Positions 12,093 to 21,270 of a DNA stretch of 64,000 nucleotides are shown here, piece after piece. Position 1 is the stretch's first letter, and each line of letters starts with the position of its first letter. Under the pieces are notes generated by a model. That model was not told where the DNA came from. It did no database searches and saw nothing but the letters and a program-made list of their open reading frames with translations. The position numbers and the translations under genes were made by a program. This stretch comes from Luteimonas colneyensis (GTDB lineage Bacteria; Pseudomonadota; Gammaproteobacteria; Xanthomonadales; Xanthomonadaceae). Location of the stretch: the NCBI RefSeq assembly GCF_014836665.1, contig NZ_JACSQJ010000001.1:310001-374000 (forward strand), in the 5' to 3' direction.

Positions 12093-13316
12093 ATGGCCAC
12101 CGAGATCAAGGTACCGGTACTCCCCGAATCCGTTTCCGACGCCACCATCGCCACCTGGCACAAGAAGGTGGGCGACAGCGTCGCGCGCGACGAGAACATC
12201 GTCGACCTCGAGACCGACAAGGTCGTGCTCGAAGTCCCCTCGACCGTCGAGGGCGTGATCAGGGAGCTGAAGTACGCCGAGGGTGACACCGTCACCAGCC
12301 AGCAGGTGCTGGCGATCATCGAGGAAGGCGCCGCCCCGGCGAAGTCGGCCGAGGCGCCGAAGGCCGAGCCGGCCGCCGGCGCCCAGCAGGTGCAGCCGAA
12401 GGCCGAGGCTGCGAAGGAAGAGGCCAAGGCGCCCGCCTCCACCCGTCCCGCCCCGGTGTCCGGCGGCGCCGAGCTCCCCCCGGGCGCGCGCTTCACCGCC
12501 GTCACCCAGGGCATCGATCCCTCGCAGGTCGAAGGCACCGGCCGCCGCGGCGCGGTGACCAAGGAAGACCTGGTCAACTACGCCTCGGGCAAGACCGCCG
12601 GCGTCTCCGGCGGCCACCGTCCGGAAGAGCGCGTGCCGATGACCCGCATCCGCAAGCGCATCGCCGAGCGCCTGATGCAGTCCAAGGAATCGATCGCGAT
12701 GCTGACCTCGTTCAACGAGGTCAACCTGGGCAAGGTCATGGCCATGCGCAAGGAGCTCGGCGAGAGCTTCCAGAAGCAGCACGGCGTCAAGCTCGGCTTC
12801 ATGAGCTTCTTCGCCAAGGCCGCCGCCGCCGCGCTGCAGAAGTACCCGGTGATCAACGCCTCGGTCGACGGCGACGACATCATCTACCACGGCTACGCCG
12901 ACATCTCGATCGCGGTCTCCACCGACCGCGGCCTGGTGACCCCGGTGCTGCGCAACGTCGAGCGCATGGGCTTCGCCGACGTCGAGAAGGCGATCGGCGA
13001 CTACGCCGTGAAGGCGCGCGACGGCAAGCTGTCGCTGGACGACCTCCAGGGCGGCACCTTCACCATCACCAACGGCGGCACCTTCGGCTCGCTGATGTCG
13101 ACGCCGATCGTCAACCCGCCGCAGTCCGCGATCCTCGGCATGCACACCATCAAGGAGCGCCCGATCGTCGAGAACGGCCAGATCGTGGCGGCGCCGATGA
13201 TGTACATCGCGCTCAGCTACGACCACCGCATCATCGACGGCAAGGACGCGGTGCAGTTCCTGGTGGACATCAAGGACCAGCTCGAGAACCCGCACCGCAT
13301 GCTGCTGGGGATGTAA
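12093..13316 (+). CDS. sucB: Dihydrolipoyllysine-residue succinyltransferase (E2 of 2-OGDH)
   Basis: A 407-residue core subunit of the 2-oxoglutarate dehydrogenase complex, transferring succinyl from lipoate to CoA. It has one lipoyl domain (1-80) with the lipoylated Lys at position 43 in ETDKVVLE. An Ala/Pro/Glu-rich linker (about 85-125) follows, then the E1/E3-binding domain [20 protein letters not shown] (about 130-165). The catalytic domain (about 180-407) ends with the active-site motif [16 protein letters not shown]. Length is normal for the family. It is the second gene of the operon; an 84-base spacer containing two strong hairpins separates it from lpdA. Confidence 0.97.
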   Translation: MATEIKVPVLPESVSDATIATWHKKVGDSVARDENIVDLETDKVVLEVPSTVEGVIRELKYAEGDTVTSQQVLAIIEEGAAPAKSAEAPKAEPAAGAQQVQPKAEAAKEEAKAPASTRPAPVSGGAELPPGARFTAVTQGIDPSQVEGTGRRGAVTKEDLVNYASGKTAGVSGGHRPEERVPMTRIRKRIAERLMQSKESIAMLTSFNEVNLGKVMAMRKELGESFQKQHGVKLGFMSFFAKAAAAALQKYPVINASVDGDDIIYHGYADISIAVSTDRGLVTPVLRNVERMGFADVEKAIGDYAVKARDGKLSLDDLQGGTFTITNGGTFGSLMSTPIVNPPQSAILGMHTIKERPIVENGQIVAAPMMYIALSYDHRIIDGKDAVQFLVDIKDQLENPHRMLLGM

Positions 13317-13346
13317 GCCGCTCCTCCCGCGAGACCGCTCCCATCC

Positions 13347-13380
13347 GCCCCTTCGGGGCACCTTCCCCCGCGTGCGGGGG
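13347..13380 (+). repeat. Two adjacent GC hairpins between sucB and lpdA
   Basis: GCCCC-TTC-GGGGC (13347-13359) is followed by CCCCCGC-GT-GCGGGGG (13365-13380). They lie inside the operon, 20 bases before the lpdA start. No T-run follows, so a terminator is unlikely. A repeat-element remnant or an mRNA stability or translation-setting structure is more plausible. Confidence 0.7.
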
Positions 13381-13400
13381 GAGGACATCGAGGAATCGAA

Positions 13401-14837
13401 ATGGCTGAACAGTTTGACGTTGTCGTGATCGGCGCCGGCCCGGCCGGCTACCACGCCGCGATCCGCGCCGCGCAGCTCGGCATGAAGGTCGCCTGCATCG
13501 ACGCCGCCCTGGGCAAGGACGGCAAGCCGGCACTCGGCGGCACCTGCCTGCGCGTGGGCTGCATCCCGTCCAAGGCGCTGCTCGACAGCTCGCGCCAGTT
13601 CCACAACCTGCAGCACATCTTCGGCGAGCACGGCATCACCGCCAGCAACCCGAAGATCGACGTCGAGAAGATGGTCGGCCGCAAGGACGCCATCGTGAAG
13701 CAGTTCACCGGCGGCATCGCACAGCTGTTCAAGGCCAACAAGGTGACGCCGTACTACGGCTTCGCCACCCTGCACGCCGACCGCCTGGTGAAGGTGAAGC
13801 AGCATGACGGCAGCGAGGTCGAGCTGACCGGCACGAACGTCATCATCGCCGCGGGCTCGGACTCGATCGAGCTGCCGTTCGCGAAGTTCGACGGCGAGAC
13901 CATCGTCGATAACGTCGGCGCGCTGGACTTCACCGAAGTGCCCAAGCGCCTGGCCGTGATCGGCGCCGGCGTGATCGGCCTCGAGCTGGGCAGCGTGTGG
14001 AAGCGCCTGGGCGCCGAGGTGGTGATCCTCGAGGCGATGCCGGACTTCCTGGCCGCGGCCGACGCCGAGGTCTCGAAGGTCGCGGCGCGCGAGTTCAAGA
14101 AGCAGGGCCTGGACATCCGCCTGGGCGCCAAGGTCTCGAAGGCCGAGGTCACCGGCAAGGGCAAGAAGAAGGAAGTGCAGGTCACCTTCGCCGACAAGAA
14201 GGGCGAGGAGACGATCACCGTCGACAAGCTGCTCGTCGCCGTCGGTCGCAAGGCCGCGTCGAAGGGTCTGCTGGCCGAGGGCAGCGGCGTCAAGCTGACC
14301 GAGCGCGGCCAGATCGAGGTCGACGAGCACTGCCACACCGGCGTCGACGGCGTCTGGGCCGTGGGCGACTGCGTGCGCGGCCCGATGCTGGCGCACAAGG
14401 GCTTCGAGGAAGGCATCGCGGTGGCCGAGCTGATCGCGGGCCTCCCCGGCCACGTCAACTTCGACACCATCCCCTGGGTGATCTACACCGAGCCGGAGCT
14501 GGCCTGGGTCGGCAAGACCGAGCAGCAGCTGAAGGAAGAAGGCGTGCCGTACAAGTCGGGCAGCTTCCCCTTCGCCGCCAACGGCCGCGCCGTGGCCATG
14601 GTCGAGCCGGCGGGCTTCGTGAAGGTGCTGGCGCATGCCGAAACCGATCGCGTGCTCGGCATGCATCTGGTCGGCGCCAACGTCTCCGAGCTGGTGCACG
14701 AGGGCGTGCTGACCATGGAGTTCAAGGGCTCCGCCGACGATCTCGCCCGCATCTGCCACGCCCACCCCAGCCTGTCGGAAGCGATCCACGACGCCGCCAT
14801 GGCCGTGGACAAGCGCGCGATCCACAAGGCCAACTGA
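13401..14837 (+). CDS. lpdA: Dihydrolipoyl dehydrogenase (E3)
   Basis: A 478-residue flavoprotein that reoxidises dihydrolipoamide with NAD+ in 2-oxo-acid dehydrogenase complexes. The FAD-binding GAGPAGYHAA is at residues 11-20, and the redox disulfide CLRVGC at Cys49/Cys54. The NAD site GAGVIGLELGSVWKRLG is near 190, the second FAD motif VWAVGDCVRG near 315, and the C-terminal His-Glu pair of the active site is in HAHPSLSEA. It is the last gene of the suc operon, so this copy probably serves 2-oxoglutarate dehydrogenase. Length is normal. Confidence 0.97.
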   Translation: MAEQFDVVVIGAGPAGYHAAIRAAQLGMKVACIDAALGKDGKPALGGTCLRVGCIPSKALLDSSRQFHNLQHIFGEHGITASNPKIDVEKMVGRKDAIVKQFTGGIAQLFKANKVTPYYGFATLHADRLVKVKQHDGSEVELTGTNVIIAAGSDSIELPFAKFDGETIVDNVGALDFTEVPKRLAVIGAGVIGLELGSVWKRLGAEVVILEAMPDFLAAADAEVSKVAAREFKKQGLDIRLGAKVSKAEVTGKGKKKEVQVTFADKKGEETITVDKLLVAVGRKAASKGLLAEGSGVKLTERGQIEVDEHCHTGVDGVWAVGDCVRGPMLAHKGFEEGIAVAELIAGLPGHVNFDTIPWVIYTEPELAWVGKTEQQLKEEGVPYKSGSFPFAANGRAVAMVEPAGFVKVLAHAETDRVLGMHLVGANVSELVHEGVLTMEFKGSADDLARICHAHPSLSEAIHDAAMAVDKRAIHKAN

Positions 14838-14884
14838 GGACTGCGGCGGGGCGTGCAAGCGCCGCCCGCATTCTGCCGCACCGG

Positions 14885-14903
14885 CGCCGGGCCCAGCCCG
14901 GCG
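14885..14903 (+). terminator. Possible terminator after lpdA
   Basis: CGCCGGGC-CCA-GCCCGGCG forms an 8-bp stem about 50 bases after the lpdA stop. The following TCGTCCTTTCC is only weakly T-rich, so intrinsic termination is uncertain. Confidence 0.35.
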
Positions 14904-14966
14904 TCGTCCTTTCCGGGGCCGCCACGGCCGGCCTCCCCGGCCACCGATCATGAAGAGCCTCCAAGC

Positions 14967-15560
14967 ATGAAAAGCCTCTGCGTCTACTGCGGTTCCAACA
15001 GCGGCGCCCACCCCGCCTACGGCGAGGCCGCGATCGCGCTCGGCACGCGCATGGCCCGCGACGGGATCCGCCTGGTCTACGGCGGTGGCAACATCGGCCT
15101 GATGGGCACGATCGCCGATGCGGTGCTGGCCGCGGGCGGCGAGGTGGTGGGCGTGATCCCGAAGCACCTGGTCGACATGGAGGTGGCGCACGCCGGCCTG
15201 ACCGAGCTCGAGGTCGTCGATTCGATGCACCAGCGCAAGTCGCGGATGTTCGACCTCGCCGACGCCTTCGTGGCCATGCCCGGCGGCTTCGGGACGCTCG
15301 AGGAGATCGTGGAGATGTTCACCTGGCGGCAGCTCGGCATCAGCGAAAAGCCCTGCGCCCTGCTCGACGTCAACGGCTATTACCGGCCCCTGGTCGCGAT
15401 GATGGACCGCATGGTCGAAGAGCGCTTCCTGCATCCCGGCCAGCGCGAGGACATGTGGACCGGCGACGACATCGAGGCGATGTTCGAGTGGATGCGCGGC
15501 TACCGGCCGGCTCAGGCGTCCAAGTGGCTCGACGAGAAGCGCAGCCGCGAGCTGCGCTGA
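14967..15560 (+). CDS. LOG-family nucleoside 5'-monophosphate phosphoribohydrolase (TIGR00730)
   Basis: A 197-residue cytoplasmic Rossmann-fold enzyme. The family motif PGGFGTLEE is near residues 97-105, with MHQRKSRMF upstream and the N-terminal CVYCGSNSG and VYGGGNIGLMG loops. LOG proteins release the base from AMP-type nucleotides, including cytokinin ribosides; the in vivo substrate here is unknown. The start at 14967 fits the family N-terminus (MKSLCVYCGS). A six-codon reading frame beginning at 14950 (MKSLQA) ends in a TGA that overlaps this ATG. The gene lies after the suc operon and before a TGTAGGAGC-type repeat. Confidence 0.9.
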   Translation: MKSLCVYCGSNSGAHPAYGEAAIALGTRMARDGIRLVYGGGNIGLMGTIADAVLAAGGEVVGVIPKHLVDMEVAHAGLTELEVVDSMHQRKSRMFDLADAFVAMPGGFGTLEEIVEMFTWRQLGISEKPCALLDVNGYYRPLVAMMDRMVEERFLHPGQREDMWTGDDIEAMFEWMRGYRPAQASKWLDEKRSRELR

Positions 15561-15586
15561 GGCCGCCGCCAGTGCCGCCACCCCTC

Positions 15587-15659
15587 CTGTAGGAGCAGCT
15601 ACAGCTGCGACCCGCATCTCCGCGCTTCGCCCAGGTCGCAGCTGCAGCTGCTCCTACAG
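15587..15659. repeat. TGTAGGAGC-type inverted repeat pair
   Basis: Two 26-base arms (15587-15612 and 15634-15659) are reverse complements with one mismatch. They read TGTAGGAGCAGCTACAGCTG... then the loop, then ...CAGCTGCTCCTACA. The same arm sequence recurs at 30438-30505 and 34430-34455, with diverged relatives at 26264-26291 and 29173-29264. Confidence 0.9.
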
Positions 15660-15724
15660 TTCCGTCGGGGATCGCGGATAATCGTCGCGGGCCGCGCGTT
15701 CGCGGCGTCGCAGGAGAAGACGGC

Positions 15725-16717
15725 ATGACCATCCCGCGCACCTTCCGCGCCTTCCGTATCCACAGCGACGACGCCGGCTATCGCAGCGGCATCGAAGAGG
15801 TCGCCCTCGGCGACCTGTCACCGGGCGAGGTCGTGCTGCGCACGGCCTATTCCTCGGTCAATTTCAAGGACGCGCTGGCCGGCACCGGCCAGGGCAAGAT
15901 CCTGCGCCGCTTTCCGCTGGTCGGCGGCATCGACGTCGCCGGCCACGTGGTGGCCTCCAGCGATCCGGCCTTCCGCGAGGGCGACGAAGTCCTGGTCACC
16001 GGCTGCGGGCTCAGCGAGACCCGCGACGGCGGCTATTCAGACTACGTGCGCGTGGAGTCGAAGTGGGCGATCCGGCTTCCCGCCGGACTGTCGCTGCGCG
16101 AATCGATGGTGCTCGGTACCGCCGGGTTCACCGCCGCCCTCGGCCTGCTGCGGATGACCGAAAACCGCCAGCATCCCGACCTGGGCCCGCTGGCCGTCAC
16201 CGGCGCGACCGGCGGCGTCGGCTCGCTCGCGGTCGACATCTTCTCCAGCGCCGGCTACGAGGTGCACGCGGTCAGCGGCAAGGCGGAGCAGGCGGATTAC
16301 CTGGCGTCGATCGGCGCGGCCAGGGTGATCGGGCGCGACGCCCTGGCGACCACGCGTCCGATGGAGTCCGCGCGCTTCGGCGGCGGCCTCGACAACGTCG
16401 GTGGCCCCATGCTGGCCAGCCTGCTGGCGCAGACCGCGCCCTACGGCAACGTCGCCAGCGCCGGCCTCGCCGCCAGCCACGACCTGCCGACCACCGTCAT
16501 GCCCTTCATCATCCGCGGCGTTTCGCTGCTGGGCGTGGCCTCGGCCGGCACCGCGCGCGACATCCGCGACGAGGTCTGGCGGCGCCTGGCCAGCGAGTGG
16601 AAGCCCCGCCACCTCGACCGCATCTGCACGCGCGAGGTCGGGCTGGACGGGCTGCCGGGCGTGTTCGCGTCCATGCTGGCCGGCGGATCGCTCGGACGCA
16701 CGCTCGTCCGTCTGTAA
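15725..16717 (+). CDS. acuI: Acrylyl-CoA reductase-type NADPH oxidoreductase (YhdH/AcuI)
   Basis: A 330-residue member of the zinc-free medium-chain dehydrogenase/reductase family. The N-terminal GroES-like domain contains YSSVNFKDALAGTGQGKI and FPLVGGIDVAGHV. The NADPH-binding domain has VTGATGGVGSLAVDIF around residues 158-173, and the C-terminus (GSLGRTLVRL) is typical of YhdH. Family members reduce acryloyl-CoA to propionyl-CoA, a detoxification step; the substrate is not verifiable here. It follows a repeat pair, with GATAAT at 15677-15682 as a possible -10. It appears monocistronic. Confidence 0.92.
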   Translation: MTIPRTFRAFRIHSDDAGYRSGIEEVALGDLSPGEVVLRTAYSSVNFKDALAGTGQGKILRRFPLVGGIDVAGHVVASSDPAFREGDEVLVTGCGLSETRDGGYSDYVRVESKWAIRLPAGLSLRESMVLGTAGFTAALGLLRMTENRQHPDLGPLAVTGATGGVGSLAVDIFSSAGYEVHAVSGKAEQADYLASIGAARVIGRDALATTRPMESARFGGGLDNVGGPMLASLLAQTAPYGNVASAGLAASHDLPTTVMPFIIRGVSLLGVASAGTARDIRDEVWRRLASEWKPRHLDRICTREVGLDGLPGVFASMLAGGSLGRTLVRL

Positions 16718-16729
16718 CCGCACGAGCGT

Positions 16730-16757
16730 TTGCAGCCCCGGTTCCGGCGGCTACAAT
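16730..16757 (+). promoter_or_regulatory. Sigma-70-like promoter for pilH
   Basis: TTGCAG (16730-16735) and TACAAT (16752-16757) are separated by 16 bases and lie about 25 bases upstream of the pilH start. This is the most complete promoter visible in the window. Confidence 0.6.
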
Positions 16758-16781
16758 CGCCGGACTTGAATGGGGGACAAC

Positions 16782-17168
16782 ATGGCGCGCATCCTGATCG
16801 TCGACGATTCGCCGTCGCAGCTGATGGGCATCCGCCGCATCGTCGAGAGCCTGGGCCACGAAGCGCTGACTGCGGAAGACGGCGCCGCCGGCGTCGAGGC
16901 CGCGAAGCGCGAGCTGCCGGACCTGATCCTGATGGACGTGGTGATGCCGAACCTCAACGGCTTCCAGGCCACGCGCTCGATCACCCGCGACCCGACCACG
17001 AAGCACATCCCGGTCATCCTGGTCACGACCAAGGACCAGGAAACCGACAAGGTCTGGGGCATGCGCCAGGGCGCGCGCGCCTACATCACCAAGCCCTTCA
17101 GCGACACCGAGCTGTCGCAGGTCATCAGCTCGGCGATCAGCGACGATCCGCCGCCGTCAGCGGCCTGA
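16782..17168 (+). CDS. pilH: Single-domain response regulator, PilH-like
   Basis: A 128-residue receiver domain with no output domain. The phospho-acceptor is D52 (LMDVVMPNLNG), with acidic D8/D9, T82 and K104 (YITKPF) completing the active site. The sequence closely follows the PilH pattern from its start MARILIVDDSP through VTTKDQETDKVWGMRQGARAYITKP, a regulator of type IV pilus retraction and twitching in the Pil-Chp system. The start at 16782 is preferred over 16770 because GGGGGA precedes it by 4 bases. The other pil/chp genes are not in this window. It converges with cbpA (16-base gap). Confidence 0.88.
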   Translation: MARILIVDDSPSQLMGIRRIVESLGHEALTAEDGAAGVEAAKRELPDLILMDVVMPNLNGFQATRSITRDPTTKHIPVILVTTKDQETDKVWGMRQGARAYITKPFSDTELSQVISSAISDDPPPSAA

Positions 17169-17184
17169 GCCGGCGGGCGACCCC

Positions 17185-18093
17185 TCAGCGCCGCCGCCAC
17201 TCCCCGGAAAACGCCTCCCTCAGCGCGTCGTAGGCGACCTTCTGCGCTTCGTCGCGGGGCGCGGGCGCCTGCACTTCAAGCTCCACGATCTGGTCCCCGT
17301 CGGCCTGGCCACCGCTGCCCGGCAGCCCGCGGCCGCGCAGGCGCAGCCGGCGACCGGCTTCCGAGCCCGCGGGCACCTTCAGCTCGACCGTGCCGCCCAG
17401 CGTCGGCACGCTGACGCTGGCACCCAGCGCGGCTTCCCAGGGCGCGACTTCCAGCGCGTAGAGGATGTTGCGGCCGTCGACCTCGAAGCGTGCATCGGTG
17501 GCGTATTCGACCTCCAGCAACAGGTTGCCACCGCGCTCGCCCTGCCCCGCCAGGCGGATCACCTGGCCCGGACGGATGCCCCTGGGCACCTTCACTTCCA
17601 GCGTGCGGCCGTTGACGGCGATGCGCATCGCGCCGCCCTTGTGCACGGTCTCCAGCGGCACCACGAGACGTGCGCGCGTGTCGCCACGCGGTGGCGCGCC
17701 GAATCCCGGCCCGCCGCGCTCCTGCGCCTGGCGCCGGAACAGGCTTTCGAAGAAGTCGCTGAAGCCGCCGTTGCCACCGCCGCCGCCGCCGAAGACCTCC
17801 TCGAAGTCGAAGTCCTGCCCGCCACCGTTGCCACCGAAGCCACCGGGCGGCGGATGGATGTCGTCGCCGGGACGGTAGCCACGGGAGCGCAGCTGGTCGT
17901 AGGCCTTGCGGCGTTCGGGGTCGCGCAGCGCCTCGTAGGCCTCGTTGACGGCCTTGAACCGGTCCTCGGCGTCGGACTCCTTGCTGACGTCGGGGTGATA
18001 TTTGCGCGCAAGCCGCCGGTAGGCGGTCTTGATCTCGGCATCGCCGGCGCTGGGTTCGACGCCGAGGATGGCGTAGTAGTCCTTGAACTGCAT
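17185..18093 (-). CDS. cbpA: Curved-DNA-binding/DnaJ-type co-chaperone (type II J protein)
   Basis: A 302-residue J-domain protein that stimulates DnaK. The J domain (residues 5-70) carries HPD at 33-35 (RKYHPDVSKESDAEDRFK), and a Gly/Phe-rich linker (about 80-130) includes FGGGGGGNGGF. The two C-terminal beta domains contain KVPRGIRPGQVIRLAGQG and APWEAALGASVSVPTLGG. There is no zinc-finger CxxCxGxG repeat, which sets it apart from DnaJ itself. It matches E. coli CbpA in length and N-terminus (KDYYAILGV). It is divergent from the peroxiredoxin gene with a 158-base spacer; no clear promoter was identified there. Confidence 0.92.
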   Translation of the reverse strand: MQFKDYYAILGVEPSAGDAEIKTAYRRLARKYHPDVSKESDAEDRFKAVNEAYEALRDPERRKAYDQLRSRGYRPGDDIHPPPGGFGGNGGGQDFDFEEVFGGGGGGNGGFSDFFESLFRRQAQERGGPGFGAPPRGDTRARLVVPLETVHKGGAMRIAVNGRTLEVKVPRGIRPGQVIRLAGQGERGGNLLLEVEYATDARFEVDGRNILYALEVAPWEAALGASVSVPTLGGTVELKVPAGSEAGRRLRLRGRGLPGSGGQADGDQIVELEVQAPAPRDEAQKVAYDALREAFSGEWRRR

Positions 18094-18251
18094 GCATGCT
18101 CCAGTCGCGCGGCAACGGGGCGCGGCGGCCGCGGCAGGGTAGCAATATCGGGGCGGCGCGCGACAAGGCAAGCCCCGTGCAGCACGCCGTGGCACCATGG
18201 CGGCATGGCGCGCGAACCCCTCGCCGCCCACCGCGAACACGGAGCCCCCCC

Positions 18252-18728
18252 ATGCCCATCCAGCCCGGCGACGCCATCCCCGAAGTCACCCTCAAGCACA
18301 TCGACGACGGCGTGCACACCATCGACACGCCGACGATCTTCGCGCACCGCAAGGTGGTCCTGTTCGCCGTGCCTGGCGCGTTCACGCCCACCTGCTCGGA
18401 GCGACACCTGCCCGGCTTCGTGGAGAAGTTCGACGCCTTCCGCGAGCGCGGCATCGAGGTCGCCTGCATGGCGGTCAACGATCCCTTCGTGATGCAGGCC
18501 TGGGGCGAGAGCCAGAACGTGCCGCAGGGCCTGCGCATGCTCTCCGACGGCAACGGCGATTTCGCGCGTGCGCTCGGCCTGGAAATGGACGCCAGCGCCT
18601 TTGGCATGGGCCTGCGCAGCAAGCGCTTCGCGCTCTACGCCGAGGACGGCGTGGTCAAGCAGCTGTTCGTCGAGGCGCCGGGCGAATTCAGGGTGTCGTC
18701 GGCCGAGCACGTGCTGGGCGCGATCTGA
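18252..18728 (+). CDS. Peroxiredoxin, Prx5 type
   Basis: A 158-residue thiol peroxidase. The peroxidatic Cys is C48 in PGAFTPTCSERHLPGF, the Prx5 signature; MAVNDPFVMQAWG is also diagnostic. No other Cys lies where a standard resolving residue would be expected except one in EVACMAVND (about residue 75), so it may act as a 1-Cys enzyme or rely on glutaredoxin or thioredoxin. Cytoplasmic, with no signal. It converges on pbpC (34-base gap). Confidence 0.92.
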   Translation: MPIQPGDAIPEVTLKHIDDGVHTIDTPTIFAHRKVVLFAVPGAFTPTCSERHLPGFVEKFDAFRERGIEVACMAVNDPFVMQAWGESQNVPQGLRMLSDGNGDFARALGLEMDASAFGMGLRSKRFALYAEDGVVKQLFVEAPGEFRVSSAEHVLGAI

Positions 18729-18762
18729 GGTTCCGCCGGCCGGCAGGTCTCCCGCCGGCCGC

Positions 18763-21180
18763 TCAGGGGGCGACGTCGAAGGCCAGGCTGGCCCAAGCGC
18801 CGCCCTCGGCCAGCGCGGTCAGCTGCTGGCGTCCGGCGTCGGGGAATTCGCGCCAGAGCGGCTGGCCGCCGCGGGTGCGGCCGACCAGGCGGCCGTTGAG
18901 CAGCCACTGCACCTCGCCTTCCGCACCCGTCGCGCGCAGGGCCAGGCGCGGCGGCCGCTCCGATCCAGGCGCGCGCAGCAGCAGCGCGCCGTCGTTCACT
19001 CCGTCGATCCGCAGCGCCAGGGCACCGCCGCGCCCGTCATCGGCGCAGTCCGGCGCCAGCGGCGGCAGGCGCGCGGCGGCACGGTCCGCGGCGCCCAGCC
19101 AGGGAGCAGCGAGTGCGGGCCAGCGCGCCACGTGGCGCAGTTCCCGCCGGTGCGGCGCGGAACAGCTGGCCGACAGCCTGCGGCCGCTGTCGGCATCCAC
19201 TTCGATCCGTTCCAGGCCCGCGCTCCAGCGACGGGCCTCGCGCTCGGGCAAGGTCCGCGGCACCACGCCGTCGAGCACCCAGGCGTCCATGCGCCGCCGG
19301 CAGGCAGCCTCCGGCTGGCGTTCCAGCGCGGTGCCCAGCGGCCAGCACACGCTGCGCGAGGCGACGCTCGCCGGCTGCGGCAGGCGCGCGTCACCCGGCC
19401 GCCGCGGCAGGCTGTCGAAGACCCGGAACAGCAGCGGCAGCGCGGTCACCGCACCGTACTGGCCGGGCAGCGGCGTGCCGTCCGGCCGCCCCACCCAGAC
19501 GCCCACGGTGTAGTCGCGGGTGGTGCCCAGCGCCCAGGCGTCGCGATAGCCGTAGCTGGTGCCGGTCTTCCAGGCCACGCGCTGGCGACCGCCGGTATCG
19601 AAGGTGTCCACGCGCTCGCCCGGCCGCGGGTTGGCGGCGAGGATGTCGTGCACGATCCAGGCCGCGCCCGGCGACAGCAGGCGGCGGTCGACCACCGGAT
19701 CGCCCGTCGCATAGCGCACGCGTCCGGCAATGCCGCCTCGCGACAGCGCGGCGTGCGCGCCGACCAGGTCCTCCAGCCGCGCCCCGGTGCCGCCGAGGAT
19801 CAGGCTGAGGTTGGGCTGCGAGCCGCGCGGGAAGCGCAGGCCGATGCCGGCATGGTCCAGGCGGGCGGCGAAGCGCGCCGGCCCGACGCGGTCGAGCAGG
19901 TCCACCGCGGGCACGTTGAGCGACAGCCTCAGGGCATCGGCCACGGAGACCGGACCGTTGAAGGCGGCGTCGAAGTTGCCGGGACGGTAGCCGCCGAAGG
20001 ACTGCGGCGCATCGACCAGCAGGCTCTGCGAATGCACCAGGCCATCGTCGAGCGCCATGCCGTAGAGGAAGGGCTTGAGCGTGGAGCCCGGCGAGCGCCA
20101 GGCGCGCACCATGTCCACGTGGCCCAGGCGCGCGGCATCGCCGAAGCTGGCGGTGCCGAGGTAGGCCCGCGCCTCCATGCTGGCGTTGTCGACCACCAGC
20201 AGCGCGGCCGAGGTGCGCTCGGGGAGCTGGCCGACATGGGCGGACAGTCGCTCTTCCAGCATGCGCTGCAGGGAGGCGTCGATGGTCGAGCGGATGCGTT
20301 CGGCCGCCGGATCGCGCGCACGCAGGCGCTGGGCCAGCAGCGCCGCCGACAGCGGCGGCTGCAGGGCGCGGGCGACCACCGGCTCGATCCGGGCGTCGTC
20401 GACTTCGGCGCGGCTCCAGCGCCCGCCGACGGCCATCCGTTCAAGCACCTTGTCGCGTGCGCGCTGCGCGGCCTCCGGCGCGCGGTCAGGGCGCAGCCGG
20501 GTCGGCGCCTGCGGCAGCACCGCGAGCAGCGCGGCCTCGGCATGCGACAGCCGCGCCGCCGGCTTGCCGAGGTAGGCCCAGCTCGCCGCCTCCACGCCTT
20601 CGATGGTGCCGCCGAAGGGCGCGCGCTCGAGGTAGAGCGTCAGGATCCCGTCCTTGGAGAGATGCGCCTCCAGCTGCAGGGCACGCAGGATCTGCCGTGC
20701 CTTGCCCGCCAGCGTGCGCGGATGCGGCTCGAGGATGCGCGCCACCTGCATGGTGAGGGTGGAACCGCCCGAGACGATGCGCCCGCTGCGCGCCGCCTGC
20801 CAGGCCGCGCGCAGCAGGGCCACCGGGTTCACGCCGGGATGGTGGCGGAACCAGCGGTCCTCGTAGGTGAGCAGCGCTTCGATGTAGAGCGGCGACACCG
20901 TCGCCTCGGAGGCGGGGTAGCGCCAGACGCCGTCGGCATCGGCGAAGGCGCGCAGCGGCGTGCCGTCGCGCGCGGTGACCAGGGTCGCGTGGTCGCGTGC
21001 TTCCGGCAGCGGGGGTGGAAAGGCCAGGTCCAGGACCAGCAGCGACAGCAGCAGCGCGACGCTGCCCCAGCGCAGGACCGCACGGACGCGCCGAAGCCGT
21101 CCGCGCGGGCAGCCGGCGTCGACCGTGGCGGGCGCGGCGCCGGCGCTGCCGGGATCAGGACCGGCGCTGCCCCGGGTCAT
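18763..21180 (-). CDS. pbpC: Penicillin-binding protein 1C
   Basis: An 805-residue bifunctional peptidoglycan synthase anchored by one membrane segment (about residues 38-55). The glycosyltransferase domain has catalytic E107 in TYEDRWFRHHPGVN and the motif SGGSTLTMQVAR. The transpeptidase domain has S366-T-L-K369 in SPGSTLKPFLYG, the SLN box in LSLNVPAVDL, and KTGT in WKTGTSYGYRDAW. The C-terminal about 90 residues form the BiPBP_C domain of PBP1C. Length is close to the E. coli protein (770). It lies 90 bases downstream of yfhM, the conserved A2M-PbpC pairing in which the macroglobulin is thought to trap proteases when the wall is breached. Confidence 0.95.
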   Translation of the reverse strand: MTRGSAGPDPGSAGAAPATVDAGCPRGRLRRVRAVLRWGSVALLLSLLVLDLAFPPPLPEARDHATLVTARDGTPLRAFADADGVWRYPASEATVSPLYIEALLTYEDRWFRHHPGVNPVALLRAAWQAARSGRIVSGGSTLTMQVARILEPHPRTLAGKARQILRALQLEAHLSKDGILTLYLERAPFGGTIEGVEAASWAYLGKPAARLSHAEAALLAVLPQAPTRLRPDRAPEAAQRARDKVLERMAVGGRWSRAEVDDARIEPVVARALQPPLSAALLAQRLRARDPAAERIRSTIDASLQRMLEERLSAHVGQLPERTSAALLVVDNASMEARAYLGTASFGDAARLGHVDMVRAWRSPGSTLKPFLYGMALDDGLVHSQSLLVDAPQSFGGYRPGNFDAAFNGPVSVADALRLSLNVPAVDLLDRVGPARFAARLDHAGIGLRFPRGSQPNLSLILGGTGARLEDLVGAHAALSRGGIAGRVRYATGDPVVDRRLLSPGAAWIVHDILAANPRPGERVDTFDTGGRQRVAWKTGTSYGYRDAWALGTTRDYTVGVWVGRPDGTPLPGQYGAVTALPLLFRVFDSLPRRPGDARLPQPASVASRSVCWPLGTALERQPEAACRRRMDAWVLDGVVPRTLPEREARRWSAGLERIEVDADSGRRLSASCSAPHRRELRHVARWPALAAPWLGAADRAAARLPPLAPDCADDGRGGALALRIDGVNDGALLLRAPGSERPPRLALRATGAEGEVQWLLNGRLVGRTRGGQPLWREFPDAGRQQLTALAEGGAWASLAFDVAP

Positions 21181-21270
21181 CCGGACCAGACCGCGCCCGA
21201 GGCACGACAGGGGCTTCGTTTCGGGACGACAGCGCGCCCCTGATGGCTTGGGCGGAGCAGGCTCCGGCGG

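Noticed and set aside
12069-15617. A very long minus-strand open frame (over 1100 codons) opposite sucB-lpdA
   Set aside because: It is antisense to clearly conserved genes and His/Asp/Gly-rich low complexity; long antisense frames are expected at this GC content.
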